From the NCBI GenBank assembly GCA_019422065.1, contig JAHZEA010000006.1, forward strand, positions 1 through 44,698: 44,698 nucleotides of DNA, in the 5' to 3' direction. Under the pieces are notes generated by a model that had not been told where the DNA came from, did not search any database, and saw nothing but the letters and a program-made list of their open reading frames with translations. Position 1 is the first letter of the stretch; each line of letters starts with the position of its first letter. The translations under genes and the position numbers were made by a program. The DNA is from Lachnospiraceae bacterium (lineage in GTDB: Bacteria > Bacillota > Clostridia > Lachnospirales > Anaerotignaceae). Shown in pieces: positions 7,071 to 15,948 of the stretch.

Positions 7071-8300
7071 ATGAAGGAAAATTTTATACTTAACAGAAAA
7101 AAGTTTTTAGATAAACTGGAAAATAATGATTTAGCTGTTTTATATGCCGGCAAAGCGCCCGTAAAGCGTGGAGATGAGTTTTATCCGTTTACTCCTGACA
7201 GAAATTTTTATTACGTAACAGGAATAGACAGAGAAAATTTAATACTTGTTATGGGCAAAACTGAAAAAGGCTGTTTTGAAAGGCTTTATATTGAACCGGA
7301 TAACGGGCAAATGGCGCGCTGGGTTGGTGCCAACATTACAGCAAAAGAAGCGCAAGAAATAAGCGGAATTGAAGATATAAAGCTTTTAGATAATTTAACA
7401 GAGGATTTAAAAAATTTGGCTTCCGGCACAAAACGCCTTTTTATGGATTTTGAAAGAAAAGATTTGAATATAAAAGAATTAACAGAAGAAATGCGCAGCG
7501 TTTTTGGTGGCATACCTTTCGAGGATTTATTCCCTGTATTTGCCCAAATGCGTGTTATTAAAGAAAAATGGGAGATAGAGCTTATCCGCAAAGCTGGTGA
7601 CATAACAAGACTTGGTATTGAAGAAATGATGAAAAATGCTGTACCGGGTATGGCTGAATACGAGATAGAAGCATATTACGACTATGTATTAAGGAAAAAC
7701 GGTGTTAAAGACAAGGCTTTTCAAACAATAGCGGCTTCTGGTATAAACGGCACAGTGCTTCATTACATGAATAATAACAGAAAAACTGAAGAAAACGACC
7801 TTATATTAATTGACGCAGGAGCACAGTGGGGATATTACAGCGGCGATATTTCAAGAACATTTCCTGTAAGCGGTAAATTTACACCTTTGCAGAAAACAGT
7901 TTACAACATTGTTTTAAAAGGCCAGCAGCTTATTATAGACAATATTAAACCGGGTGTAATGTATCCGGACCTTAACGAAATGCTTAAGGAGTATTATTTT
8001 GATGAGCTTAAAAAGCTTGGACTTGTTAAAACAAAAGAGGAAGTATTTAATTATTACTTCCATGGTGTAAGCCACTTTATAGGTGCCGAAACCCACGATG
8101 TAGGTGACAGAAGCCAAAGCTTAAAGCCGGGTATGGTTATTAGTGTTGAGCCGGGACTTTATATTCAGGAATGGGGAATTGGCATAAGAATAGAGGATGA
8201 TGCCATTGTAACTGAAAACGGCTGTGAGATACTTACTAAAAACATGATTAAAACTGTTGAAGATATAGAAAGATTTATGGCGGAGAACAAGAATGCCTGA
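7071..8300 (+). CDS. pepP: Xaa-Pro aminopeptidase (M24B family, PepP type)
   Basis: This cytosolic di-metal peptidase removes N-terminal residues that precede proline. The 409-residue protein has an N-terminal creatinase-like domain with the aminopeptidase P opening (RNFYYVTGI) and a C-terminal pita-bread catalytic domain. All five metal ligands are visible: D248 (LIDAGA), D259 (SGDISRTF), H335 (GVSHFIG), E360 (VEPGLY) and E375 (IRIEDD). AAAGGAG lies at normal distance from the ATG. The 3' end overlaps the next gene by 8 bases, so the two are probably translationally coupled. Confidence 0.93.
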   Translation: MKENFILNRKKFLDKLENNDLAVLYAGKAPVKRGDEFYPFTPDRNFYYVTGIDRENLILVMGKTEKGCFERLYIEPDNGQMARWVGANITAKEAQEISGIEDIKLLDNLTEDLKNLASGTKRLFMDFERKDLNIKELTEEMRSVFGGIPFEDLFPVFAQMRVIKEKWEIELIRKAGDITRLGIEEMMKNAVPGMAEYEIEAYYDYVLRKNGVKDKAFQTIAASGINGTVLHYMNNNRKTEENDLILIDAGAQWGYYSGDISRTFPVSGKFTPLQKTVYNIVLKGQQLIIDNIKPGVMYPDLNEMLKEYYFDELKKLGLVKTKEEVFNYYFHGVSHFIGAETHDVGDRSQSLKPGMVISVEPGLYIQEWGIGIRIEDDAIVTENGCEILTKNMIKTVEDIERFMAENKNA

Positions 8301-9018
8301 TTTTAAGGAAACTGATTTATATTTACCGGTTAAAAATTTATTTGAGGATATGGGCTTTACTGTTAGGGCTGAGGTTAAAGACTGCGACCTTTTTGCTGTT
8401 ATGGATGATAAAACAGTTGTTGCCGAGCTTAAAAAAAGCTTTAACATAACTCTTGTTTACCAGCTTTTAAACCGCCAGACATTTTGCAAAAATGTATACG
8501 CCGTTATACCACGGCCTAAAAAAGGCGCTAAAGACAATAACTTTAAAAGTATGGTTAAACTATGCAGAAAGCTTGATTTCGGCTTAATAACAGTTGCTTT
8601 GGATAGTCCCGTAAAATTTACTGAAATTATAATTTCCCCAAATGAAATAAGCAATATAACCAATTACAAAAAGAAAACATCTGCCAAAAAAGAGGCAGTT
8701 TCAAGAAGTGGGGATTATAACATTGGTGGAAGTACCGGCAAAAAAATAATTACAGCCTATAGAGAAAAATCAATTGAGCTTTTGTGTCTTATTAGTGTTT
8801 TTGGGCCTGTAAGCGGTGCCAGTCTGCGTGAAATGGGCTATGAAAAAGGTGTATACTCAATTTTATACAAAAACTATTACAAATGGTTTGAAAAAGCAGG
8901 AAAGGGTATATACGGCATTTCCGAAAGCGGAAAAAAGGCTGTTGATGACGAGAAATATAAAAGCATTGTTGAGTATTATATGAGCAAATTTAATAACCAA
9001 AAAATAAAAGAGCCTTAA
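8293..9018 (+). CDS. DUF2161-type PD-(D/E)XK nuclease-like protein
   Basis: The N-terminal half has a restriction-endonuclease-like core: D32 (DCDLFAV), E45-x-K47 (VVAELKKS) and Q57 (LVYQLLNRQ), which fits the D-(D/E)xK-Q pattern of the PD-(D/E)XK superfamily and the DUF2161 family. The C-terminal ~80 residues look like a winged-helix region (ISVFGPVSGASLREMGYEKG). The substrate is not known. The start overlaps the end of pepP by 8 bases (ATGCCTGA). The stop codon lies in the loop of the following terminator. Confidence 0.65.
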   Translation: MPDFKETDLYLPVKNLFEDMGFTVRAEVKDCDLFAVMDDKTVVAELKKSFNITLVYQLLNRQTFCKNVYAVIPRPKKGAKDNNFKSMVKLCRKLDFGLITVALDSPVKFTEIIISPNEISNITNYKKKTSAKKEAVSRSGDYNIGGSTGKKIITAYREKSIELLCLISVFGPVSGASLREMGYEKGVYSILYKNYYKWFEKAGKGIYGISESGKKAVDDEKYKSIVEYYMSKFNNQKIKEP

Positions 9019-9027
9019 GGCTCTTTT
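9006..9027 (+). terminator. Intrinsic terminator overlapping the DUF2161 stop codon
   Basis: AAAAGAGCC (9006-9014) pairs perfectly with GGCTCTTTT (9019-9027) around a TTAA loop that contains the stop codon. Confidence 0.85.
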
Positions 9028-9096
9028 GTTTTGCAGTTTGAATTATAAAATAAATAAATTTGGTGGAATATTTTTTAAACACCAAAATAAATATTA

Positions 9097-11052
9097 TCAG
9101 TTTGTATACAGCAAAACTTCTGTTGCTGAATCAATTAAAGAGCCTTCTTTTGGAAATTGATTTATAACTGTTTTGCCGTTGCCTAAAATTTTAAATTTTA
9201 TACCCATTGAATAAAGCTCGTTTTTGGCTTCTATGGTGTTTTGTAAAACATAATTTTTAATAAAAATGCCTTGGGTAGAGCTGCTGTTTTGGGCAGTATA
9301 GGAGGGCTCTATGCAAAGGTATTTTATTGCTTTTTCCATTATGTTTTTAAATACTGGTGCTGCTGTTGTTACTCCGTCGGCGTATTCATTCGGTTTATCA
9401 ATTACAACAATAGCGGCTAAAGACGGATTTTCAGCAGGAAGAAATCCGGCAAAAGTTATTGTATACATATCTTCACTTCTGTTGCCTTGTTCGCCTGTAC
9501 CGGATTTTCCGGCTATATTGTAGCCGTCTATTTTGGCTTTTTTGCCTGTGCCTGAATCAACAACAGTTACCATATATTTTTTTACAAGCTCACAAGAGCT
9601 TTCTGAAAGTACATATCTGCGTATTTGCGGTTTGTTTTCTTTAACTGTATTACCGTTTTTATCAATAACAGCAGAAACAACATAAGGCTGCATAAGCTTT
9701 CCGCCATTGGCTATTGAGCACAGGGCAGTTAATGACTGTAGTGCTGTAGCATTAAAAGATTGCCCAAAGGAGCTGGTTGCAAGCTCTACAGGTCCTAGTT
9801 CTTCTTTTGAGTAAATAAGTGCTGACGCGCTTTCTTCAAAAGGAAGGTCTATGCCGCTTTTTTCACCAAAGCCAAAACTTTTTTGATATTCATAAAATGT
9901 ATCCCGGCCCATTATTTCAACAATATCCATCATGGCACAGTTGCATGAGCTGGAAATGGCTTCTTCCAATGTTTCTGTAAAGTGTCCTGTTCTTCTTATA
10001 CAGTGTATTTTTCTGTCTTCTACCTGTTTAAAACCGGCGCAGTAAAATGTTGTGGAATCTGTTATATTTCTTTCGTCAAGGGCGGCACCTGTTAAAAGAG
10101 GTTTAAATATAGAGCCGGGCTCAAATGTAGAGCTTATATTGTAGTTTTTCCACATAAGGCTTAAATACTCAGACTGTTCCTGAGGCGTTAAAGCGCTATA
10201 TTCTTCTTGGGTTATATTAACGGGCTCAGAAGGGTTGTTTAAATCAAAATCGTAGGAATCTGCCATAGCCAGAATTTCGCCTGTAATAGGGTTCATCATT
10301 ATAACTGAAGAATACTGGCAAGGGAACATTTCCATTGCCTCTTTAACGCCCTCAGAAGCTATTTTCTGTAAATTTATATCTATGGTTGAAACAACAGTGC
10401 ATCCATCTTCAGGGGGAATTGTTACTGTTTGTGATGATGAATTATTTATTTGCTTAAAGGAACGGCCGTCTTTTCCTTGTAAATAATAATTGTATGTGTT
10501 TTCAATGCCGTATAAACTGCCGCCATGGCTAAATCCTATTACTTTAGAGGCTTGGTCGTTATATGGATAATACCGTTTTTGTTTTTCTTCGATATATACA
10601 CCTTTTAGATTTAATGAGCGTATTTTTTCGGCACTTTGGCTGTCTATTGATTTGGCTATGACTTCATAATAAGGGCTGTATTTTAAAGAACCGTCGCTGT
10701 TAAGTGAGATATACTCATTGAGCTCGTTAATGGGTATAGACAAAATACTGCTTAGGCTGGAAAGAGTTTTTTGTGTTTCATCACTTTTTGAAGCAGAATT
10801 TAGCTCTATAAGAGTCTGGGGCTCAAGTATAATATCGTAAACAGGCACGCTTTTAGAGAGCACATTTTTATTTCTGTCAAGTATTTCTCCGCGCTTTGCA
10901 GTAAGTGTTACATCATATCCGCTTATTTGTTGGTTTATAGCCATTTGTGTGTATTCCTTGCCGTAGCAGACTTTTAAATATAAGACTCTTATTGCAAGGC
11001 AGAAAAATGCAGAAAAAAATACTGCAAATACAAAATATAATTTACTTTTCAT
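9097..11052 (-). CDS. Class B penicillin-binding protein (FtsI/SpoVD type) with PASTA tail
   Basis: This is a peptidoglycan transpeptidase anchored by one N-terminal membrane segment (about residues 5-27). The order is: PBP dimerisation domain (RGEILDRNKNVL onward), transpeptidase domain with S314-x-x-K317 (EPGSIFKPL), S369-C-N371 and K516-S-G (AGKSGTGEQ), then one C-terminal PASTA-like repeat (about 595-651). A 651-residue class B enzyme with a PASTA tail resembles SpoVD or PBP2x. The longest frame opens at a TTG inside the GGAGG; the ATG at 11052 is correctly spaced and is used here. The promoter carries two BlaI-type operators (11067-11080 and 11092-11105), so the gene is predicted to be repressed by the divergent BlaI and induced by beta-lactams. 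Confidence 0.9.
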   Translation of the reverse strand: MKSKLYFVFAVFFSAFFCLAIRVLYLKVCYGKEYTQMAINQQISGYDVTLTAKRGEILDRNKNVLSKSVPVYDIILEPQTLIELNSASKSDETQKTLSSLSSILSIPINELNEYISLNSDGSLKYSPYYEVIAKSIDSQSAEKIRSLNLKGVYIEEKQKRYYPYNDQASKVIGFSHGGSLYGIENTYNYYLQGKDGRSFKQINNSSSQTVTIPPEDGCTVVSTIDINLQKIASEGVKEAMEMFPCQYSSVIMMNPITGEILAMADSYDFDLNNPSEPVNITQEEYSALTPQEQSEYLSLMWKNYNISSTFEPGSIFKPLLTGAALDERNITDSTTFYCAGFKQVEDRKIHCIRRTGHFTETLEEAISSSCNCAMMDIVEIMGRDTFYEYQKSFGFGEKSGIDLPFEESASALIYSKEELGPVELATSSFGQSFNATALQSLTALCSIANGGKLMQPYVVSAVIDKNGNTVKENKPQIRRYVLSESSCELVKKYMVTVVDSGTGKKAKIDGYNIAGKSGTGEQGNRSEDMYTITFAGFLPAENPSLAAIVVIDKPNEYADGVTTAAPVFKNIMEKAIKYLCIEPSYTAQNSSSTQGIFIKNYVLQNTIEAKNELYSMGIKFKILGNGKTVINQFPKEGSLIDSATEVLLYTN

Positions 11053-11066
11053 AATGCCCTCCAAAA

Positions 11067-11080
11067 ATTACAAGTGTAAT
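11067..11080. promoter_or_regulatory. BlaI operator A (PBP gene, transcript start)
   Basis: ATTACAAGTGTAAT has perfectly symmetric ATTACA/TGTAAT half-sites, matching the known TACA-N2-TGTA core of BlaI/MecI operators. It lies at about +3 to +16 of the predicted minus-strand transcript. Confidence 0.75.
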
Positions 11081-11089
11081 ACTTATTAA

Positions 11090-11118
11090 ATATTACAACT
11101 GTAATAATAAAAAGTCAA
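11090..11118 (-). promoter_or_regulatory. Promoter of the minus-strand PBP gene
   Basis: On the minus strand, TTGACT (11118-11113) and TAATAT (11095-11090) are separated by 17 bases. The -10 box and part of the spacer are covered by operator B. Confidence 0.75.
11092..11105. promoter_or_regulatory. BlaI operator B (over the PBP -10 box)
   Basis: ATTACAACTGTAAT has symmetric ATTACA/TGTAAT half-sites and overlaps the -10 box of the minus-strand PBP promoter. Its centre is 25 bases from operator A. Confidence 0.78.
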
Positions 11119-11131
11119 TATGTTGGATTTG

Positions 11132-11159
11132 TTGACAGAACAGGCAAAAGTGATATAAT
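11132..11159 (+). promoter_or_regulatory. Promoter of blaI-blaR1
   Basis: Consensus TTGACA (11132-11137) and TATAAT (11154-11159) are separated by 16 bases. The transcript should start near 11166, at the edge of operator C. Confidence 0.8.
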
Positions 11160-11166
11160 AAAAAAT

Positions 11167-11180
11167 ATTACAGATGTAGG
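11167..11180. promoter_or_regulatory. BlaI operator C (blaI autoregulation)
   Basis: ATTACAGATGTAGG has an intact left half-site and core (TACA-N2-TGTA), while the right flank is degenerate because it runs into the blaI ribosome site AGGAG. It lies at the predicted transcript start of blaI. Confidence 0.65.
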
Positions 11181-11190
11181 AGATGATTTT

Positions 11191-11577
11191 GTGTCCGGAA
11201 GTATTAAAATTTCAGAGGCGGAGTACGAAATTATGAAAGTAATTTGGAGTTCTTATCCTATAAGTACAAACGAAGTTGTTTTAAAATTTAAAGATAAGAA
11301 TGAATGGAGCCCAAGAACAATTCAAACCCTTATTTCAAGGCTTGTTAAAAAGGGAGCCATTGGCTTTACTAAAAGGAGCCGTGAGTTTGTTTATACACCG
11401 CTTATTAACGAAAATGATTACATAAACGAGGAAAGCGAAAGCTTTTTAAATAAGTTTTATAATGGCGCAATTAATTCTATGGTTATGAATTTTATTGAAA
11501 ATGACAAATTAAGCCATGATGATATTGAGGAGTTGAAAAAAATTCTTGATAATCATGATTCAAACGGAGGAGTTTAA
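11191..11577 (+). CDS. blaI: BlaI/MecI-family transcriptional repressor
   Basis: BlaI is a winged-helix dimer that represses beta-lactam resistance genes and is cut after BlaR1 signalling. The 128-residue protein has the N-terminal ISEAEYEIMKVIW and recognition-helix region WSPRTIQTLISRLVKKGAI typical of BlaI/MecI. The known cleavage bond of Staphylococcus aureus BlaI, Asn-Phe, is present here as N100-F101 (VMNFIEND). The start is GTG 11191, 8 bases after AGGAG. The stop and the blaR1 start share bases (TAATG). Operators at its own promoter and at both PBP promoters indicate a small regulon. Confidence 0.93.
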   Translation: MSGSIKISEAEYEIMKVIWSSYPISTNEVVLKFKDKNEWSPRTIQTLISRLVKKGAIGFTKRSREFVYTPLINENDYINEESESFLNKFYNGAINSMVMNFIENDKLSHDDIEELKKILDNHDSNGGV

Positions 11578-13352
11578 TGAGCTTGTTTATAGCTGGTTTT
11601 ATTAAAAGCACTGTTTTTGTATCAATATTCATTGTTTTTTTGCTTGCAGTTAAAGGCATATTTAAAAATAAAATTAATTTTAACTGGAGTTTTAAAATGT
11701 GGTATGTGCTGTTATTTTTAATGGCTGTGCCGTTGTTTCCGGCGGATTTTATTTCTTTGCCTTTTATAAATGGATTTGGTTCTGCTGCGGCAGTAAATGG
11801 TGCTTATTATGGTGCTCAAGGTACAGCAGATGGCGTTGCGGCTGCTGAAAATTATTTAGCTAAAGATTTTTATGTTTCGGTAAATAAAATACTTACTGAA
11901 GATTTTTATAAAGCTTTAGGTTTTATTTATATAATAGGCGTAGCTGTATTATTGTTTGTAATGGCAAAAAATTATATAAAAATAAGAAATATACTAAAAT
12001 TATCTTTGGAGCCGGAAAAGAGGATAGAGACAATATTTAATAAAAGCCTTATGGATTTTGGAATAAAAAGAGGCAGAGTAAAGCTTATTATTTCGGATAG
12101 TGTAAAAAGCCCGTTTTTAACAGGCTTAATAAATCCTGTGGTGGTTTTTCCTTTCTCTTACGGCGGCCTTAGCAACGATGAAATAAGCTATATAATGCTG
12201 CACGAGATTGCTCATTTTAAAAGCAGAGATATTATAAATTGTTTTGCTATTTGTTTTTTTCAGATTGTATATTGGTTTAACCCTATAGCATATTTTGGGC
12301 TAAGAGAAATGAAATCCGAAATGGAAATAAGGTGTGACAGGCTTGTTATTGAAAAAATAGGCTGTCAAAATGCCAAAAGCTATGGCCTAACAATTATTAA
12401 ATCAGCGCAAAAAGGCGTTTTTGAGCCTCGTATAAGGGCTTATGCCGCTTTTGGTGCCAATAAATGTCTTTTAAAAAGGCGTATAGAAGGTATTGCGCAT
12501 ATCTCTTACGAAAAGAGCAGGAATAAATTAAAAAGTGTTGCCTTATTTTTCATTGTGTTTATATTTGGAATTTTTCAAATACCTTTTGCATTTAATGCTT
12601 ATGGTTTTAATGAGTACCATAAAGCAAAGAGCGAAAAATTTATTTCTGAGGATTTATCAGAGTTTTTTAACGACTCACCTGGTTGTTTTGTGCTTTATAA
12701 TCCGCAGGAAGATGTATTTCATGTTTATAATGCTGATTATGCAAAAAAGCGTATTTCGCCAAATTCCACATACAAAATTTACAGTGCGGTTATAGCACTT
12801 GAAGAAGGCATTATAACGCCTGACAATTCATTTATGAAATGGGACGGAAAAGATAATTCTTTTGACTCTTGGAATATGGACCAAGACCTTAGAAGTGCCA
12901 TGGAAAACTCTGTTAACTGGTATTTTAATACTTTAAATGAAAAAATAGGTTCAGACAAAACCGAGGAATATTTAAAGCTTATTAAATATGGAAATGAGGA
13001 TATAAGTGGAAGCGATAACTTTTATTTGGAGTCATCTCTTAAAATTTCAGCTATAGAGCAGACAAAAATTTTGAGTAATCTTTTTAATGGCGTATATGAT
13101 TTTGAAAAAGAAAACATAAATGCAGTTAAAGAGGCCATAACTGTTGATAAAAATAACGGAACGGTTTTATACGGCAAAACTGGAACAGGAAACATAAACG
13201 GAAAAAATGTAAATGGTTCTTTTGTTGGCTGTGTGGAAAAAGACGGAAAAGAATACTTTTTTGCTGTTAACTTATATTCATCAGACGGCGCTACAGGTGT
13301 CAAAGCTTATAATAAGGCATTGGAAATATTAAATTATATGGGTATTTATTAA
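11577..13352 (+). CDS. blaR1: BlaR1-type beta-lactam sensor and membrane metalloprotease (M56)
   Basis: BlaR1 binds beta-lactams outside the cell by acylation of a serine and then activates its cytosolic zinc protease so that BlaI is cleaved. The 591-residue protein has the membrane segments of M56 peptidases, zinc motif H209-E-I-A-H213, a LLKRRIEGI segment near 298-306 that contains the Arg-Arg pair of the BlaR1 self-cleavage site, a further membrane helix (about 318-340), and a complete sensor domain: S397-T-Y-K400, S445-V-N447 and K534-T-G536. Length and motif order match BlaR1/MecR1. It is cotranscribed with blaI and ends in a strong terminator. Confidence 0.94.
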   Translation: MSLFIAGFIKSTVFVSIFIVFLLAVKGIFKNKINFNWSFKMWYVLLFLMAVPLFPADFISLPFINGFGSAAAVNGAYYGAQGTADGVAAAENYLAKDFYVSVNKILTEDFYKALGFIYIIGVAVLLFVMAKNYIKIRNILKLSLEPEKRIETIFNKSLMDFGIKRGRVKLIISDSVKSPFLTGLINPVVVFPFSYGGLSNDEISYIMLHEIAHFKSRDIINCFAICFFQIVYWFNPIAYFGLREMKSEMEIRCDRLVIEKIGCQNAKSYGLTIIKSAQKGVFEPRIRAYAAFGANKCLLKRRIEGIAHISYEKSRNKLKSVALFFIVFIFGIFQIPFAFNAYGFNEYHKAKSEKFISEDLSEFFNDSPGCFVLYNPQEDVFHVYNADYAKKRISPNSTYKIYSAVIALEEGIITPDNSFMKWDGKDNSFDSWNMDQDLRSAMENSVNWYFNTLNEKIGSDKTEEYLKLIKYGNEDISGSDNFYLESSLKISAIEQTKILSNLFNGVYDFEKENINAVKEAITVDKNNGTVLYGKTGTGNINGKNVNGSFVGCVEKDGKEYFFAVNLYSSDGATGVKAYNKALEILNYMGIY

Positions 13353-13356
13353 AATA

Positions 13357-13390
13357 AAACACGTATGTTAGATAAAACATGCGTGTTTTT
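13357..13390 (+). terminator. Terminator of the blaI-blaR1 operon
   Basis: A 13-bp stem with one G-U pair (13357-13369 with 13376-13388) ends in a T run. It separates blaR1 from the next promoter. Confidence 0.85.
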
Positions 13391-13404
13391 ATTTTGCAAA
13401 TTAA

Positions 13405-13433
13405 TTGACTTTTAAATATTACGGATGTAATAT
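13405..13433 (+). promoter_or_regulatory. Promoter of the plus-strand PBP operon
   Basis: TTGACT (13405-13410) and TAATAT (13428-13433) are 17 bases apart: the same hexamers and spacing as the minus-strand PBP promoter. Confidence 0.78.
13418..13431. promoter_or_regulatory. BlaI operator D (over the -10 box)
   Basis: ATTACGGATGTAAT differs by one base from the symmetric ATTACA-N2-TGTAAT operator. It overlaps the -10 box, as operator B does at the other PBP gene. Confidence 0.72.
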
Positions 13434-13440
13434 ATTAAAT

Positions 13441-13454
13441 ATCACAAACGTAAT
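13441..13454. promoter_or_regulatory. BlaI operator E (transcript start)
   Basis: ATCACAAACGTAAT is a weaker copy with two changes from the symmetric operator. Its place, directly after the predicted transcript start and 23 bases centre-to-centre from operator D, mirrors operator A. Confidence 0.55.
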
Positions 13455-13469
13455 ATTTGGAGGCCGGAC

Positions 13470-15947
13470 ATGCTTTTTAAAAGACTATTTAAAAACAGAA
13501 TAGCAGTTTTGCTCTTTGCTGTTGCGGCAATGTTTACAGTTGTAACAGTAAGGCTTTATTTGGTACAAATTTTAAACGGAGAGGAATACGAACAAAGCAC
13601 AGCGGCAACTGTAATAAGAAGTGTAAGCACTTCTTCTCCAAGAGGTACTATTTATGACAGGTATGGAAGGGTTCTGGCACAAGACAAGGTTATGTATAAT
13701 GCAGTAATTGACTTAAGCACTGAAAAAAGCGGCAGTATTGAAGAAGCGGAAAGTCTTTTAAAGGCGCTTAATGATTACGGCATAGAGTATAATGCCGATG
13801 AACTGCCTATTATTAAAACAGAAAACGGTTTTGAGTTTGATTTTGCCTCGGAAGAAGCTGAAAAAAGGTGGAAAACGGATTTGGGTTTAGATGATGATAT
13901 CTCCGAGTATACAGCCGAAGAAACATATAATTATCTGAAAGAATATTTTGGAATATCTGATGATATAAGCGGAGACCATGAGAGAAATATAATGGATTTA
14001 ATGTGCCGAATAAGGCTCCAAAGGTATAAAAAATATCAGTCGGTAGTTGTGGCAGAAAATGTTAATGATGGTTTTATAGCTTATATTGAGGAAAACAGCC
14101 GGTATTATCCGGGTGTTTTTGTGGAGCAGAGCTGGTACAGATATTACCCGTACGGCGAATGCATGGCACACATACTGGGATATACAGGAAACATAAATTC
14201 TGATGAATTAGAGGAGTATGAACAGTACGGATATACATCTGATGATGTTATAGGTAAAAGCGGCATTGAAAAAACTTATGAGCTGGAGCTTAGAGGTATA
14301 GCCGGAAAAGAAATTATTGAAGTTGACGCATATGGAAGGCGTGTAAGCCAAAAACCTGCACTTAAGGCTCAAAAAGGCAATGATATTTACCTGACTATTG
14401 ATGCTGAGCTTCAAAAAAAGGTATATAACGCACTTAACGAGAACCTTAAAAATGTTTTATTCGATAATATTTCTTCCGGCAGTGTAACTATAAACGACGT
14501 TATTATTTCTATGGCTGAAAATAATATTTTAAATCCTAATGAGCTTTTAAATGCCAAAAGTGGGGTACAGCTTAAAATAGGCAATGTTTTAAGGGATAAC
14601 GGCATAAACAGCGAAAATACTGATAACGCCGGTGAAATAATAGCTTTAGAGATTAAAAACGGCAGTATTGGTGTTAAAGAATTTACACAATGCCTTATTG
14701 AGCAGGAAATAATAAACCTTACTGATGAAGAAAAAGCCGCTTTTAATAACAACACATATTCAGTTCAAAACGTAATTAAAGACAAAATTAAGAGCAATGA
14801 AATAGGAATAAATAATATAAACATGGACCCATGCACAGGCTGTGCCGTTGTTGAGGATGTAAACACAGGCAAAATACTTGCTATGGTTTCATTTCCATCT
14901 TATGACAATAACAAACTGGCAAATGATTTTGATAGTGAATATTATTCCAGCCTTTTGCGTGATGAAACATCGCCTCTTATTAATAGGGCTACTATGGAAA
15001 GAAAGGCACCGGGCTCTGTTTTTAAAATGCTATCAGCCATTACAGGTCTTGAGGAAGGTGTTATAAATGAAAATTCAATTATATACGACCGAGGTGTTTT
15101 TAAAGATGCCGGTGTGCCTTATGCCAACTGCCTTATATACACAAATTACGGCATAACACATGGTGCCGTTGATGTTAAAAAGGCTATTGAGGTATCGTGT
15201 AATTATTATTTTTATGAAATGTCTTTAAGGCTTGGCAAAACCGATAATTCAAATGCCAATGAGGCCATAGAAACCCTTAACGAGTACATGGAAAAGTTCG
15301 GTTTAAATGATTATTCCGGCGTGGAAATAGAAGAATATAAGCCGCAAATGGCTTCTCAAAAAGCCAAAGAGGATTTTGTTAATACTTACTACGAAAATCC
15401 GTCTGAAAGCGCTGTAAAATGGAATGACGGTGATACCATAAGAACAGTAATAGGCCAGTCATACAATAACTATTCGGCAGTTAATATAGCTAAATATATA
15501 GCGGCTTTAGCCAACGGCAAGTATTTATATAAATCAACTCTTATTGAAGGTATAAGCAGTAAAGGAGTTTTTAATGAAAATAAACCTTTATCCGAGCTAG
15601 AGCTTGGGTTTTCTCAGGAAAACATAAATACTGTTCATGAGGGCATGCTTCAGGTTACTACAGGCAGTCAGGGCACATTAAGAAATTATTTTGCCGATTT
15701 TCCTGTAGAAACAGCGGCTAAAACTGGTACTGCTGAGGAAAACAAAAATAGGCCGTCACATTCATGGTTTGCAGGTTTTGCACCATATGACAACCCACAG
15801 ATAGCTGTTGTTGTGCTTGTTCCTTTTGGTGAAGGCTCATCAGCACCTGCCATTAAAACGGCAAAAGACGCTATACTTGAGTATATGGGCTGTAATATGA
15901 CATATGATAACGGCGGTATTTTTGAAAATAAGTTAGCGGAGTGGTAA
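13470..15947 (+). CDS. Class B penicillin-binding protein (PBP2/MrdA type) with inserted region
   Basis: This is a peptidoglycan transpeptidase with one N-terminal membrane segment (about 10-33), a dimerisation domain (SPRGTIYDRYGRVLA onward) and a transpeptidase domain with S516-x-x-K519 (APGSVFKM), S576-C-N578 and K751-T-G753. At 825 residues it is longer than a typical MrdA. About 115 extra residues (roughly 330-445) are inserted after the first strand of the catalytic domain, between NDIYLTIDAELQKKV and CAVVEDVNTGKILAM. The ATG follows TTGGAGGCC at proper distance. It heads a three-gene operon under two BlaI-type operators. A role as a beta-lactam-tolerant, inducible transpeptidase is inferred from context. 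Confidence 0.9.
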   Translation: MLFKRLFKNRIAVLLFAVAAMFTVVTVRLYLVQILNGEEYEQSTAATVIRSVSTSSPRGTIYDRYGRVLAQDKVMYNAVIDLSTEKSGSIEEAESLLKALNDYGIEYNADELPIIKTENGFEFDFASEEAEKRWKTDLGLDDDISEYTAEETYNYLKEYFGISDDISGDHERNIMDLMCRIRLQRYKKYQSVVVAENVNDGFIAYIEENSRYYPGVFVEQSWYRYYPYGECMAHILGYTGNINSDELEEYEQYGYTSDDVIGKSGIEKTYELELRGIAGKEIIEVDAYGRRVSQKPALKAQKGNDIYLTIDAELQKKVYNALNENLKNVLFDNISSGSVTINDVIISMAENNILNPNELLNAKSGVQLKIGNVLRDNGINSENTDNAGEIIALEIKNGSIGVKEFTQCLIEQEIINLTDEEKAAFNNNTYSVQNVIKDKIKSNEIGINNINMDPCTGCAVVEDVNTGKILAMVSFPSYDNNKLANDFDSEYYSSLLRDETSPLINRATMERKAPGSVFKMLSAITGLEEGVINENSIIYDRGVFKDAGVPYANCLIYTNYGITHGAVDVKKAIEVSCNYYFYEMSLRLGKTDNSNANEAIETLNEYMEKFGLNDYSGVEIEEYKPQMASQKAKEDFVNTYYENPSESAVKWNDGDTIRTVIGQSYNNYSAVNIAKYIAALANGKYLYKSTLIEGISSKGVFNENKPLSELELGFSQENINTVHEGMLQVTTGSQGTLRNYFADFPVETAAKTGTAEENKNRPSHSWFAGFAPYDNPQIAVVVLVPFGEGSSAPAIKTAKDAILEYMGCNMTYDNGGIFENKLAEW

Positions 15948-15948
15948 T

